A stretch of 64,000 nucleotides of DNA, taken from NCBI GenBank assembly GCA_938040735.1, contig CALHYE010000009.1, positions 1 to 64,000 of the forward strand. The letters run 5' to 3'. Positions 1 to 7,228 of the stretch are shown in pieces (the first letter of the stretch is position 1; each line of letters begins with the position of its first letter). A program made the translations under genes and the position numbers. This stretch comes from an uncultured Bellilinea sp. Its GTDB lineage: Bacteria; Chloroflexota; Anaerolineae; Anaerolineales; Anaerolineaceae. The notes beneath the pieces are model-generated. The model was not told where the DNA came from and did no database searches. It saw only the letters and a list, made by a program, of their open reading frames with translations.

Positions 1-227
1 GGCAAAGCCGGGAGACCGAGCCGTTTCGTCAGCAACTCGCCGAACGGCTCGCTCCCATTCCCGATACGATTGACCTGTCCCTCTTCCTCTTCTGGCCTGC
101 TCTGACCAAAGAGCATCTCGAAGATTTCCGCACTCTGCATACCCGCCTCTATGCTAATCTGCGCGTCAACCAGCCCGCACTTGCGGGCGGCTTCCGAAAG
201 CGGTAAAAATACGGGTAAGGTAACCAT
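1..227 (-). CDS. HTH-like small protein, partial at the left edge
   Basis: An open frame starts with ATG at 227 and runs to the left edge without a stop (75 codons). Its first 16 residues (MVTLPVFLPLSEAARK) resemble the start of excisionase or MerR-type helix-turn-helix proteins; the rest is rich in Glu, Gly and Ser and I do not recognise it. The start lies 3 bp after the stop of the gene at 231-632, so the two are probably translated from one message. The same 16-residue start occurs at 649-699 with mostly synonymous changes, which supports this strand as coding. The opposite strand is also open (3-206), so the assignment is not secure. Confidence 0.4.
   Translation of the reverse strand, partial: MVTLPVFLPLSEAARKCGLVDAQISIEAGMQSAEIFEMLFGQSRPEEEEGQVNRIGNGSEPFGELLTKRLGLPAL
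178..205. repeat. 28-bp direct repeat, copy 1
   Basis: These 28 bases are identical to 650-677. Similarity continues more weakly for about 22 bases toward the ATG at 227. The repeat covers codons 8-16 of the small minus-strand frame ending at the left edge. Confidence 0.85.
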
Positions 228-230
228 CGC

Positions 231-632
231 TCAGTCCTCAGGTATTACAGGAAAGGTCAGCGTATGCGCCAAAATATCGTTCGCGTAGATTTCAACCGTA
301 TAATCGCCTGGTTGCGAGAACAAAAGCCCTTCCAACGATTGGGCATGAAGATAAAAGGCGTTAAACAGTCCAACTTCGCCATCGGACGCACTCGCGGCTA
401 TAACATGACCGTCTCCATCAGCCGTGTCTGGAAATTTGAGGATATATCGCAAAGTGACCCGTGAACGTGGGTCAACGACCCATTTAGTCAAAAGCCAGGA
501 TGGAGGCGCTAAAACAGGGAACGACCTGGCTGCAATAGCGTCAAATTGCCCCAAGATCATCAACTTATGATTGGATGGATCAATTTCGTATCTATCGCAC
601 AGCAGCGCCCATAATAACTTCGGTTGGTACAC
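231..632 (-). CDS. DUF6941-like conserved protein
   Basis: A 133-residue soluble protein with no signal peptide or membrane segment. The N-terminal stretch (PKLLWALLCDRYEID... then ILGQFD) and the C-terminal part ending in a beta-rich section (GDYTVEIYAND) match my recollection of the DUF6941 family, small proteins of unknown function that open with a K-x-x-WALL-x-D motif. The start is GTG at 632 with a purine-rich ribosome site (AGGAGG) just upstream; an ATG is not available in frame at this end. The gene is flanked on both sides by copies of the same short gene start. No function can be assigned. Confidence 0.65.
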   Translation of the reverse strand: MYQPKLLWALLCDRYEIDPSNHKLMILGQFDAIAARSFPVLAPPSWLLTKWVVDPRSRVTLRYILKFPDTADGDGHVIAASASDGEVGLFNAFYLHAQSLEGLLFSQPGDYTVEIYANDILAHTLTFPVIPED

Positions 633-648
633 CTTGCCTCCTTCTCCT

Positions 649-699
649 TCACTTGCGGGCGGCTTCCGAAAGCGGTAGAAATGTGGGGAGTGTCACCAT
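649..699 (-). pseudogene. 16-codon remnant or leader peptide matching the gene start at 227
   Basis: ATG at 699 begins a 16-codon frame (MVTLPTFLPLSEAARK) that stops at TGA 651-649. A good ribosome site (AGGAAGG) lies upstream. Compared with the frame starting at 227, four of the five changed codons are synonymous. It may be a truncated paralogue whose remainder was replaced by the DUF6941-like gene, or a short leader peptide translated ahead of it. Confidence 0.4.
650..677. repeat. 28-bp direct repeat, copy 2
   Basis: Identical to 178-205; the two copies lie 472 bp apart and bracket the DUF6941-like gene. Recombination between them would remove that gene exactly. Confidence 0.85.
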
Positions 700-723
700 G
701 CCTGACCTTCCTGCTGAAATACA

Positions 724-759
724 CGCAAAGCGCCCAAGGGATCCATCAGGCGCTTTGCG
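724..759 (-). terminator. Hairpin downstream of tRNA-Pro
   Basis: An 11-bp perfect inverted repeat (724-734 and 749-759) with a 14-nt loop lies about 30 nt beyond the 3' end of the tRNA on the minus strand. The T-run after it is weak (TGTATTTC). A second, 8-bp hairpin with a 3-nt loop (765-783) sits between it and the tRNA. Together they probably end or trim the tRNA transcript. Confidence 0.55.
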
Positions 760-788
760 GGGGGACAGGGATGGAATCCCTGTGGAAG

Positions 789-863
789 TCGGGGCGGGCG
801 GATTTGAACCGCCGACCTCACGGACCCGAACCGTGCACTCTAACCGGGCTGAGCCACGCCCCG
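789..863 (-). tRNA. tRNA-Pro (CGG)
   Basis: The minus strand folds as a full cloverleaf: acceptor CGGGGCG/CGCCCCG, D stem GCTC/GAGT, anticodon stem CACGG/CCGTG with loop TTCGGGT (anticodon CGG), and T arm GGCGG-TTCAAAT-CCGCC. The discriminator base is A. CCA is not encoded. Confidence 0.95.
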
Positions 864-873
864 AACGACCCAC

Positions 874-902
874 ATTATACCCCCTCCTCAGATTATCGGC
901 AA
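874..902 (-). promoter_or_regulatory. Promoter of tRNA-Pro
   Basis: On the minus strand TTGCCG (902-897) and TATAAT (879-874) are 17 bp apart, and the -10 ends 10 nt before the tRNA 5' end. This is a near-consensus housekeeping promoter. Confidence 0.8.
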
Positions 903-950
903 GATTTTTAACCATTTCCTTTTGATTTTAGGGAAAATCCCAATTGGTCT

Positions 951-970
951 ATCTTAAAATCATTTAAGAT
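951..970. promoter_or_regulatory. AT-rich palindrome upstream of the Rrf2 gene
   Basis: ATCTTAAA (951-958) and TTTAAGAT (963-970) form a perfect 8-bp inverted repeat with a 4-base spacer. It lies about 25 bp upstream of the likely -35 box of the Rrf2 regulator gene, so it may be an operator. Binding by the Rrf2 protein itself is an inference. Confidence 0.4.
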
Positions 971-994
971 TTTTTACAAGCCGTAAAATTACTA

Positions 995-1024
995 TTGTCA
1001 CTTTTTGAAATTTTGATATACAAT
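995..1024 (+). promoter_or_regulatory. Likely promoter of the Rrf2 gene
   Basis: TTGTCA (995-1000) is followed after 16 bp by TATACA (1017-1022), with an overlapping alternative TACAAT (1019-1024) at 18 bp. The coding start is about 50 bp further on. Confidence 0.55.
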
Positions 1025-1075
1025 TAAAATACCTTACAAAATCAATAATCAATGTAGAAATTCAAGGAGTGAACC

Positions 1076-1552
1076 ATGTTTCGCATTAGCAGAAGACTGG
1101 ACTACGGACTACAAGTGATGATTGCTCTTGCCGGCAACAATACTGGCCGTCCCATTCCCAGCGCCCAGCTTTCTGAGTCCCTCAACATCCCGCTACCTTT
1201 CTTGCACCAAATCGCCCACACCCTGATGCAGTCCGGCCTGATTAAAGCCACGCCCGGGCCGCGCGGCGGCTTGCGGCTCAACCATCCTGCCAAGAATATT
1301 ACCGTTCTCAAGATCGCCGAAGTGTTGGAAGGGCCAATTTGCCTGACCCCCTGTTTAGAAGAACCGGAAGACTGCCCGCGTAACGAAATTTGCACTTCCC
1401 GGTTGATGTGGGAAGAGTTGCAAAACAACATTATCGCTTATCTCTCCTCCACCACCCTCGAAAAACTGGCCGCCTATTCAGAATTGATGAGCGTTCCATC
1501 GGAAAGGCAATCGGTTGAAGAAACTCAAGAAACCCCCGTTCAAAAGGACTGA
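1076..1552 (+). CDS. Rrf2-family transcriptional regulator, probable Fe-S sensor
   Basis: A 158-residue protein with the N-terminal winged helix of the Rrf2 family (RRLDYGLQVMIALA, then the wing GPRGGLRL near residues 61-68). Cysteines at 89, 93, 100 and 106 lie where IscR and NsrR carry their cluster ligands, so an iron-sulphur cofactor sensing redox, iron or NO is likely, though the spacing is not identical to IscR. The start ATG follows a clear AAGGAG site. The last 20 residues are a charged tail. No Fe-S assembly genes are adjacent; the nearest neighbour is the convergent peroxiredoxin gene, which shares the terminator. Target genes cannot be read from the sequence. Confidence 0.88.
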   Translation: MFRISRRLDYGLQVMIALAGNNTGRPIPSAQLSESLNIPLPFLHQIAHTLMQSGLIKATPGPRGGLRLNHPAKNITVLKIAEVLEGPICLTPCLEEPEDCPRNEICTSRLMWEELQNNIIAYLSSTTLEKLAAYSELMSVPSERQSVEETQETPVQKD

Positions 1553-1588
1553 TCGTTAAATCTAAGGCTGATTTTCCTCCCAAACAAT

Positions 1589-1632
1589 AAGACCGGGCAG
1601 TTTTTGTTAACTTGCCCGGTCTTGATTTTTTA
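1589..1632. terminator. Bidirectional terminator between the Rrf2 and bcp genes
   Basis: An 11-bp perfect inverted repeat (1589-1599 and 1613-1623) with a 13-base loop is followed on the plus strand by a T-rich run (1624-1631). It lies between two convergent genes and can serve both. Confidence 0.85.
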
Positions 1633-1644
1633 GGCTCAAATGCC

Positions 1645-2109
1645 TTAGGCCGTCGCTAAAGCAGCCAGGACTTCTTTCGAGTGACCCTCCGGCTTGACAT
1701 CCGGAAAAATCCGCAAAATGGTACCATCCGGCCCAATCAGAAAAGTGGTGCGCAGAACGCCGTCATATTCGCGCCCCATAAACTTTTTTCTTCCCCATGC
1801 CCCGTATAATTCACACACCCGATGATCCTCATCCGCCAGCAAAGTGAAGGGCAGGTTGTATTTCTCTTTGAACTTGGCATGAGATTTTGGCGAATCCGGA
1901 CTGACTCCCAAAATAACAACACCCGCCTTCTCGTAGTCTGAATAATCATCGCGAAAACTGCATGCTTCTTTGGTACAGCCGGGAGTATCATCTTTGGGAT
2001 AAAAATACAAAACAACCGGCTTTCCGCGATAATCGCTCAACCGGCGCGGGCTACCCGTTTCATCCAGTAGTTCGAAATCGGGAGCAGGGTTATTGGCTGA
2101 AACTGACAT
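1645..2109 (-). CDS. bcp: Thioredoxin-dependent peroxiredoxin (Bcp type)
   Basis: A 154-residue cytosolic peroxiredoxin that reduces hydrogen peroxide and organic peroxides with electrons from thioredoxin. The motif FYPKDDTPGCTKEAC gives the peroxidatic Cys45 and the resolving Cys50, as in the E. coli enzyme, and the Thr/Arg active-site environment (RTTFLI) is present near residue 120. Length is normal for the family. It is the last gene of a minus-strand run, 22 bp after the MoeA-PBP gene, and ends at a strong terminator. A role in protecting molybdenum or other redox enzymes is only suggested by position. Confidence 0.93.
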   Translation of the reverse strand: MSVSANNPAPDFELLDETGSPRRLSDYRGKPVVLYFYPKDDTPGCTKEACSFRDDYSDYEKAGVVILGVSPDSPKSHAKFKEKYNLPFTLLADEDHRVCELYGAWGRKKFMGREYDGVLRTTFLIGPDGTILRIFPDVKPEGHSKEVLAALATA

Positions 2110-2131
2110 CGAACACCTCCTTTAGTCTAAT

Positions 2132-4087
2132 TTATTGGATCCATTTTCCCATTCGGGAAGTTTCGTAACCCGGTAACCGGGCAACTGCATTGCGAAAATC
2201 ATCATCCTGAGCCAGATCAAACAGCGGTCTTAATAAATCATCTTCTGCGAAAACCGCCGGAATTATCAGATCATACTCTTCCTCAAACAGAGGAATGAAA
2301 TCTAAATCCAGCGCTACGGCAGCAGCGGCGATTCCCAACCCACAGTCCGCCCGCCCCGAAGCAACCGCAGCCGCAACCGCCAGATGGGTATATTCTTCCT
2401 GATCATACCCGCAAATTTGCGCAGGGGAAATACCCAGTAAGCCAAGGTGGTAATCGAGCAGAATTCGAGTTCCAGCTCCGCGTTGACGATTAACAAAAAT
2501 CACATCTTCTCGCACCAGGTCCTGTAATCCCTTTATTTTTTTAGGATTTTCTTTGGCAACCAGCAAACCCTGAGTACGGTTAACCCATCCAAGTATACGC
2601 ACCTTTTGATCGGGGAGGTACTGTCGAACTGCCGCAAGGTTGTACACGCCGGTCTGACCATCCAATAAGTGACAACCAGCCAGATGAGTTTCCCCCCGCC
2701 GTAGAGCAACCAGCCCCCCCTGACTACCCACATTGGCGGAGACCAACCGCCGCTCATATTTTGTCAGAAACTGAGCCAGCAAGTCCAGGCTGATGTCGTG
2801 CGATCCAATTGCAAAAATCGTCTGATTCAGTTCTTCCGGCGGACGGTAAAGCCGAACCCTGACCCGGCTGCCTGCTTCAACACCCTGTATCCCGCGCGGT
2901 AAAATCGCAATTCCGTCGGCGCGTACCAGCGAGGTGATTACCCCCGCCCCCCGCGAAAGCGGCGCTGCCAGCAGATGATCGCCTACCCTGCCTGCCACAA
3001 CCCGAACATAATCCTCATCCCCAGCCGGCGAGGTTAATTTTCGGGTCATCCTCGCCTCAATTTCCATCGGTTTTTGTGGAAGTCGGCCGAGCCAGCGCGC
3101 CATCAGGGGTTCGACAAAGATTTCCCCCGTAAGCGCTGCCGAAACGGCATAGCCCGGCACCCCAATAATCGGACATTGGCTGCCATCCTGTCTTCGAATC
3201 ATTCCCATTATGACCGGATGACCGGGTCGCACGGCAACCCCATGAACCAGCAGTTCGCCCAATTCCCTCACCACTGCAGCCGAAAAATCCTCCGATCCGG
3301 CTGAAGACCCTGCATTCAACAGGACGAGATCGCTTTTTTCAGCCGCTTCCCGTACCCGCTGACGAATGAGGGAATACTCATCCGGGGTGATTGGGTAGCG
3401 AACCGCCTCGCCTCCCCATTGATTCACCTGCGCGGCAAGAACCAGCGAGTTGAATTCGATGATCTTTCCGGGCTCAACCGGCTGGCCGATTTCAATCAAT
3501 TCTGTACCGGTTGGTAAAATTGCTACCTGCGGTTTTCGACTGACCACAATCCGATCATGGCCGGCAGCGGCAACTGCCCCCAGATCCACCGGCCGCAGCA
3601 CATGCCCGGAGGGTAACACCAGTTGGGTAGCAACAATATCTTCGCCCATCGGGCGGACATGCGACCAGGGCGGCAGGGCAGTTCTCAGTCGGATTGAATG
3701 CGGCTGGCGGGCATCCGCTGTGATCTCACCGTCCTCATCCAGCGCTTCCACATTCTCAATCGGTACAACCGCATTTGCCCATAGAGGCAGTGGATCGCCA
3801 GTATCCACATACACCGTTTGTTGACCGACGGTCAGAATTACCGGCGAAGTTGGCATCGCCCCGGCAATATCTTCCGCCCGCAGAGCAAACCCATCCATCG
3901 CAGCGGCATGATAATGCGGAGATGAAATGCGCGCCCAAACCGGTTGAGCGGTAACCCGCCCAATTAAACTTTCATTCAGTTCAAGCGTCTCCTCCCCAAG
4001 AATACCCCAAAGTCCGGCTGTTTTTAGCGCCTTTTCAAAGCGAGCCTGAGCCTCCTCCAAAGGAATATCCTGCAAATAAATGGACAT
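2132..4087 (-). CDS. Molybdopterin molybdotransferase MoeA fused to a substrate-binding (PBP) domain
   Basis: A 651-residue fusion. Residues 1 to about 405 are MoeA, which inserts molybdate or tungstate into adenylylated molybdopterin: AMDGFA near 64, VDTGDPLPLWANAVVP near 94, a NAGSSAGSED loop, and GVPGYAVSA. From about 425 to 651 is a type-2 periplasmic-binding-like domain of the LysR/ModA fold (LGWVNRTQGLLV, NRQRGAGTRILLD), which in other MoeA fusions is thought to bind a small anion or ligand; there is no signal peptide, so it works in the cytosol. It is a second MoeA in this operon, next to the single-domain copy at 5056-6297. Two MoeA paralogues are common in organisms that use both Mo and W. 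Confidence 0.93.
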   Translation of the reverse strand: MSIYLQDIPLEEAQARFEKALKTAGLWGILGEETLELNESLIGRVTAQPVWARISSPHYHAAAMDGFALRAEDIAGAMPTSPVILTVGQQTVYVDTGDPLPLWANAVVPIENVEALDEDGEITADARQPHSIRLRTALPPWSHVRPMGEDIVATQLVLPSGHVLRPVDLGAVAAAGHDRIVVSRKPQVAILPTGTELIEIGQPVEPGKIIEFNSLVLAAQVNQWGGEAVRYPITPDEYSLIRQRVREAAEKSDLVLLNAGSSAGSEDFSAAVVRELGELLVHGVAVRPGHPVIMGMIRRQDGSQCPIIGVPGYAVSAALTGEIFVEPLMARWLGRLPQKPMEIEARMTRKLTSPAGDEDYVRVVAGRVGDHLLAAPLSRGAGVITSLVRADGIAILPRGIQGVEAGSRVRVRLYRPPEELNQTIFAIGSHDISLDLLAQFLTKYERRLVSANVGSQGGLVALRRGETHLAGCHLLDGQTGVYNLAAVRQYLPDQKVRILGWVNRTQGLLVAKENPKKIKGLQDLVREDVIFVNRQRGAGTRILLDYHLGLLGISPAQICGYDQEEYTHLAVAAAVASGRADCGLGIAAAAVALDLDFIPLFEEEYDLIIPAVFAEDDLLRPLFDLAQDDDFRNAVARLPGYETSRMGKWIQ

Positions 4088-4096
4088 ACCAACTCC

Positions 4097-5059
4097 TCAT
4101 GGTTCGATTTTCTTGCCGGTCACAATCCTCTCAAAACAATCCAGATCACAATCGGATTTTATTTCCTGGCGGCTGAGAAAATACAGCGTTTCAATCGAAT
4201 GGATATTGCTTACCCCCAAGCCCATCCCGGCAGAATATCCATAACGCGCTGCCCTTCGGGTGATATTTTCATCCGCTTTACCGTATGGGTAAGCCACCGT
4301 CAATTCCCTTACCCCCAGCAAATTCTCCAGGTAAAGTTTTGACCCCACCATCTGGTCATAAGCATGGGAGGGGTTTTTCACTAAATCCTCATGACTGACG
4401 GTATGGCTGCCAATTTCCCATCCATTTGCGAACAACACGGTTAATTGCTCCGAGTTCATATAGGTGGGCGCGCCGACATAGCCGGTAATTACATACACAA
4501 CCCCCTTAAAGCCATTCTGGTTAAGCACCGGCAAAGCAAGGTCAAATACACTCCGATATCCATCATCAAAGGTAATTATGACCGGCTTTAGGGGCAGTTC
4601 TCCCCCTTTCAGGATCACTTTTGCCAGTTCCAGGGGAGTGATGGTTTCATACCCATTCTGCCGGAGAAAATCCATTTGGAGACGGAAATCCTCCAGCGAA
4701 ACCTCATACCGGTTTGCCGCTTTTCCTTCCGCGATCCGATGGTACAACAAAATCGGCACAGAGACTTGTCCGGCAGGATAATAGATCTGCGCCGATGTCG
4801 GCGTTGGCGAAACGGTAGGCGTACGGCTGGGCTGTATTGTGGACGTTAGGGAAGGCGTCAGGCTTGGAACAGACGGTGTGGTTGTTATCAACGAGGCAGG
4901 CGTCCATGAAGGCGAACGAGTTGGTTGAACCGCCCCCTCCGCCCCTGTGGTGGGTTGCTGGGCGGCCGCCTGAATACGGCCAGCGCAGCCGGCCAACAGC
5001 AGGCTGGCAAAACCGGCAATGATACCCCATAGCCGAAGCGAAAAATTCATGGTTTTCAT
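4097..5059 (-). CDS. Polysaccharide deacetylase family lipoprotein
   Basis: A 320-residue protein with a lipoprotein signal peptide (hydrophobic segment ending in LLLAGC, Cys25), so it should be anchored outside the membrane. A Thr/Pro/Ser-rich linker (about 35-90) precedes a NodB-type deacetylase domain: TFDDGY supplies the general base and metal Asp, SHTVSH the two metal His, and PYGK the fourth motif. Members remove N-acetyl groups from peptidoglycan, chitin-like or exopolysaccharide chains. The gene overlaps the upstream MoeA gene by 4 bp and precedes the MoeA-PBP gene by 9 bp, although a cell-wall enzyme has no obvious link to molybdenum cofactor. The substrate is not known. Confidence 0.9.
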   Translation of the reverse strand: MKTMNFSLRLWGIIAGFASLLLAGCAGRIQAAAQQPTTGAEGAVQPTRSPSWTPASLITTTPSVPSLTPSLTSTIQPSRTPTVSPTPTSAQIYYPAGQVSVPILLYHRIAEGKAANRYEVSLEDFRLQMDFLRQNGYETITPLELAKVILKGGELPLKPVIITFDDGYRSVFDLALPVLNQNGFKGVVYVITGYVGAPTYMNSEQLTVLFANGWEIGSHTVSHEDLVKNPSHAYDQMVGSKLYLENLLGVRELTVAYPYGKADENITRRAARYGYSAGMGLGVSNIHSIETLYFLSRQEIKSDCDLDCFERIVTGKKIEP

Positions 5060-6297
5060 CCTCTGCCCAGCAGGTAAACTTCGGCTTCTTCGCCGGCGCC
5101 TAACCCCGTGGCGTTTTCGGGAATATGAATCAACCCATCTGCCCGGCTGAGCGAAAAAATCAGATTGCTTTTGTAAAAAATTGGGTCAGCCTGCCATTGG
5201 TTTTCCTTCTGAAACAATTTTGCCGGGTAGTAATCTTCGCGTCCGGCTTGCGAAGGCAAATTAACCGTCAATCTTGCTCGAAGCGTAGGGCGAATCAGAC
5301 CCGATACACCGCACAAACGATTCAAAGCCGGCTGAACAAAAAGATAGGCAATTACCAGTGCGCTGACCGGGTTACCGGGTAATCCGATTACCGGTTTCCC
5401 GTCACAAACCGCCAAAATAGTCGGTTTGCCCGGGCGGATGTTCAAGCCGTGTACCAGCACTCCCGGTTTTCCCATCCGATTGATTGCCTCAGCCGTCAGG
5501 TCACGCGTGCTGGCGGATGAACCGGCTGTAATGATCACAGCATCACATTCCATGAGCGCCTTTCTCAGTCCCGCTTCCAGCGCCGCCGCCTGATCCGGAA
5601 AAATTCCATAACGCTCGGCGATTCCGCCTGCCTGCTCTACCAGCGCGCTCAGCGAATAACTGTTGATATCCCGCACCTGACCGGGCTGAACGGCAGCCTC
5701 TGGCGGCACGATTTCATCTCCGGTGGAAAGGATGCCGACCCGCGGACGGCGCAGCACATCCACTTCCAAAATGCCCAAAGCCATTAAACCGCCAATTTCA
5801 GGCGGCCGCAGCCGTACGCCGGCCGGGATCACTTCCTCGCCCTGTTGAACATCCTCGCCGGGCTTGAGGACGTTCTCTCCCTCAGCGACAGCCCGCAACA
5901 CTTCAATTTCATTTTCTCGCGAAGGTTGGGTGTATTCGAGCATAACCACCGCATTACTGCCCTCCGGCAGCATACCACCGGTGTGGATTAATGCCGTTTC
6001 GCCGGGCAGCAAATCGAACGGCGGTGTTTTTCCCATCGGCAGTTCACCCTTAACGGTCAGGTAAGCCGGCAGCGATTCGCTTGCCCCAAAGGTATCCGCC
6101 GCCCGCACCGCATAGCCATCCACACTACTACGCGGGAAAGCAGGGAGAGGTTCGGGGCTGAAAACCGCATGAGCCGTCACCCGCCCAGGCGCAGAAACCA
6201 CGGCTACCCTTTCCACATCCTTCAAGGACTGGGGGATGAAATCCAGCCAGTAAGATAAGGCTCTGGTGGGAGGAAGCAATTCCAAAAATTCAGGCAT
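5056..6297 (-). CDS. moeA: Molybdopterin molybdotransferase MoeA
   Basis: A 413-residue MoeA of normal length. Conserved features are SSVDGYAVRAAD (about 46-57), IHTGGMLP (about 99), EYTQP, the loop ITAGSSASTRD (about 250), and GLPGNPVSALV near 303. It catalyses metal insertion into the MPT-AMP intermediate made by MogA-type enzymes. No MoaA, MoaC, MogA or molybdate transporter genes are in this window, so only the last step of cofactor synthesis is encoded here, twice. The gene starts 3 bp after the prenyltransferase gene and overlaps the deacetylase gene. Confidence 0.92.
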   Translation of the reverse strand: MPEFLELLPPTRALSYWLDFIPQSLKDVERVAVVSAPGRVTAHAVFSPEPLPAFPRSSVDGYAVRAADTFGASESLPAYLTVKGELPMGKTPPFDLLPGETALIHTGGMLPEGSNAVVMLEYTQPSRENEIEVLRAVAEGENVLKPGEDVQQGEEVIPAGVRLRPPEIGGLMALGILEVDVLRRPRVGILSTGDEIVPPEAAVQPGQVRDINSYSLSALVEQAGGIAERYGIFPDQAAALEAGLRKALMECDAVIITAGSSASTRDLTAEAINRMGKPGVLVHGLNIRPGKPTILAVCDGKPVIGLPGNPVSALVIAYLFVQPALNRLCGVSGLIRPTLRARLTVNLPSQAGREDYYPAKLFQKENQWQADPIFYKSNLIFSLSRADGLIHIPENATGLGAGEEAEVYLLGRG

Positions 6298-6300
6298 GAT

Positions 6301-7212
6301 TTACCCCGTCCACAGAGAAAAGACTTGTAAGTAGAGCAGCAAACCAAAACTGGCAACCGCAGTCAATCGCAGCAACCGCCAGTTGGGTTTTGCGCCGTTG
6401 GCAATTTGTACCATTTGGAAGATTTGAAAGATGCCCAGCGGCAAAACCAGTAAACGCGGCCAGGTTAACGACCACGCCAGACCTGCCAGAGGACTGATCC
6501 CAACCAGCAAAAAAGCCAGTCCAATCAAGAAGTTATGCAGATTCATACCGCGCTGCCACCCCAGCCGAATCATCATGTTTTGGCGGCCGGCTTTGATCTC
6601 GCTGAAATAAGTTTCCAGCGAGGTCGCCAGGCTGAAAGCCAGAAAGAGCGCTAGCAGCGGGAAATTGAACAATCCCATGATTGGGATCAACTCACCCCGT
6701 TGTAACAAATAGGCAAAGCCCGGCACCAGCGTGGTTAAAAAAATAGCGCTGATCAGTTCACCATAACCGGAATAAACCAATCGCAAGGGCGGTACACCAT
6801 AAAAGAACGCAATCAGCCATGCAATCCCCAGAAAAATCAAACTAGCCGGTTGAAGAGCCCCGCGTGAATAAAGCACAAAGGTGGTCATTGCGCCGACCGT
6901 CAAGGTCGTGGCAGCCGCCAGGAGATATACATTGCGAGAAATTGGCTTCCAATCATCCAGACGTCCGTTATCGCTATTGGAACGGCGCGGAATTTCCGAA
7001 ACAAGGTCATAATAGGATTTGAGATAAACGCTGCTCAATTGCAGCAAGGTAACCAACGCTTGTCCCAGCCAGTAAACCGTCCAGTCTACTGCTTCCCCTA
7101 AGTAAACCAGCACCCCCACACCACAGGCATATAGCAACGCCCCTGCCAGCAGCGCCAGCGGCTGTGAAGTACGGACAAATTCTCCAAGGACTTTCCTGAA
7201 GTTTTTTTGCAT
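6301..7212 (-). CDS. UbiA-family (MenA-like) membrane prenyltransferase
   Basis: A 303-residue polytopic membrane protein with about eight or nine hydrophobic helices. The layout matches the UbiA superfamily, in which two Asp-rich loops bind the polyprenyl diphosphate: the first here is degenerate (YLKSYYDLVSEIPR, about 64-77, instead of N-D-x-x-D), the second region YSGYGELISAIF resembles the MenA loop. Family members attach isoprenoid tails to aromatic acceptors for menaquinone, haem or lipid synthesis. No menaquinone genes are near. Because the first motif departs from consensus, the substrate is uncertain and a different transfer or a non-quinone acceptor is possible. It starts 16 bp after the SDR gene and is translated with moeA. 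Confidence 0.72.
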   Translation of the reverse strand: MQKNFRKVLGEFVRTSQPLALLAGALLYACGVGVLVYLGEAVDWTVYWLGQALVTLLQLSSVYLKSYYDLVSEIPRRSNSDNGRLDDWKPISRNVYLLAAATTLTVGAMTTFVLYSRGALQPASLIFLGIAWLIAFFYGVPPLRLVYSGYGELISAIFLTTLVPGFAYLLQRGELIPIMGLFNFPLLALFLAFSLATSLETYFSEIKAGRQNMMIRLGWQRGMNLHNFLIGLAFLLVGISPLAGLAWSLTWPRLLVLPLGIFQIFQMVQIANGAKPNWRLLRLTAVASFGLLLYLQVFSLWTG

Positions 7213-7228
7213 TCTAATTCCTGTGTGT

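Noticed and set aside
3..206. Open plus-strand frame of 67 codons ending at TAA 204-206
   Set aside because: It overlaps the minus-strand frame whose start is duplicated with synonymous changes elsewhere. It lacks a visible start, so I kept the minus strand, with low confidence.
649..915. 88-codon minus-strand frame covering the tRNA-Pro
   Set aside because: It is open across the tRNA and the terminator hairpin. Only its last 16 codons have their own ribosome site and similarity, so the longer frame is not real.
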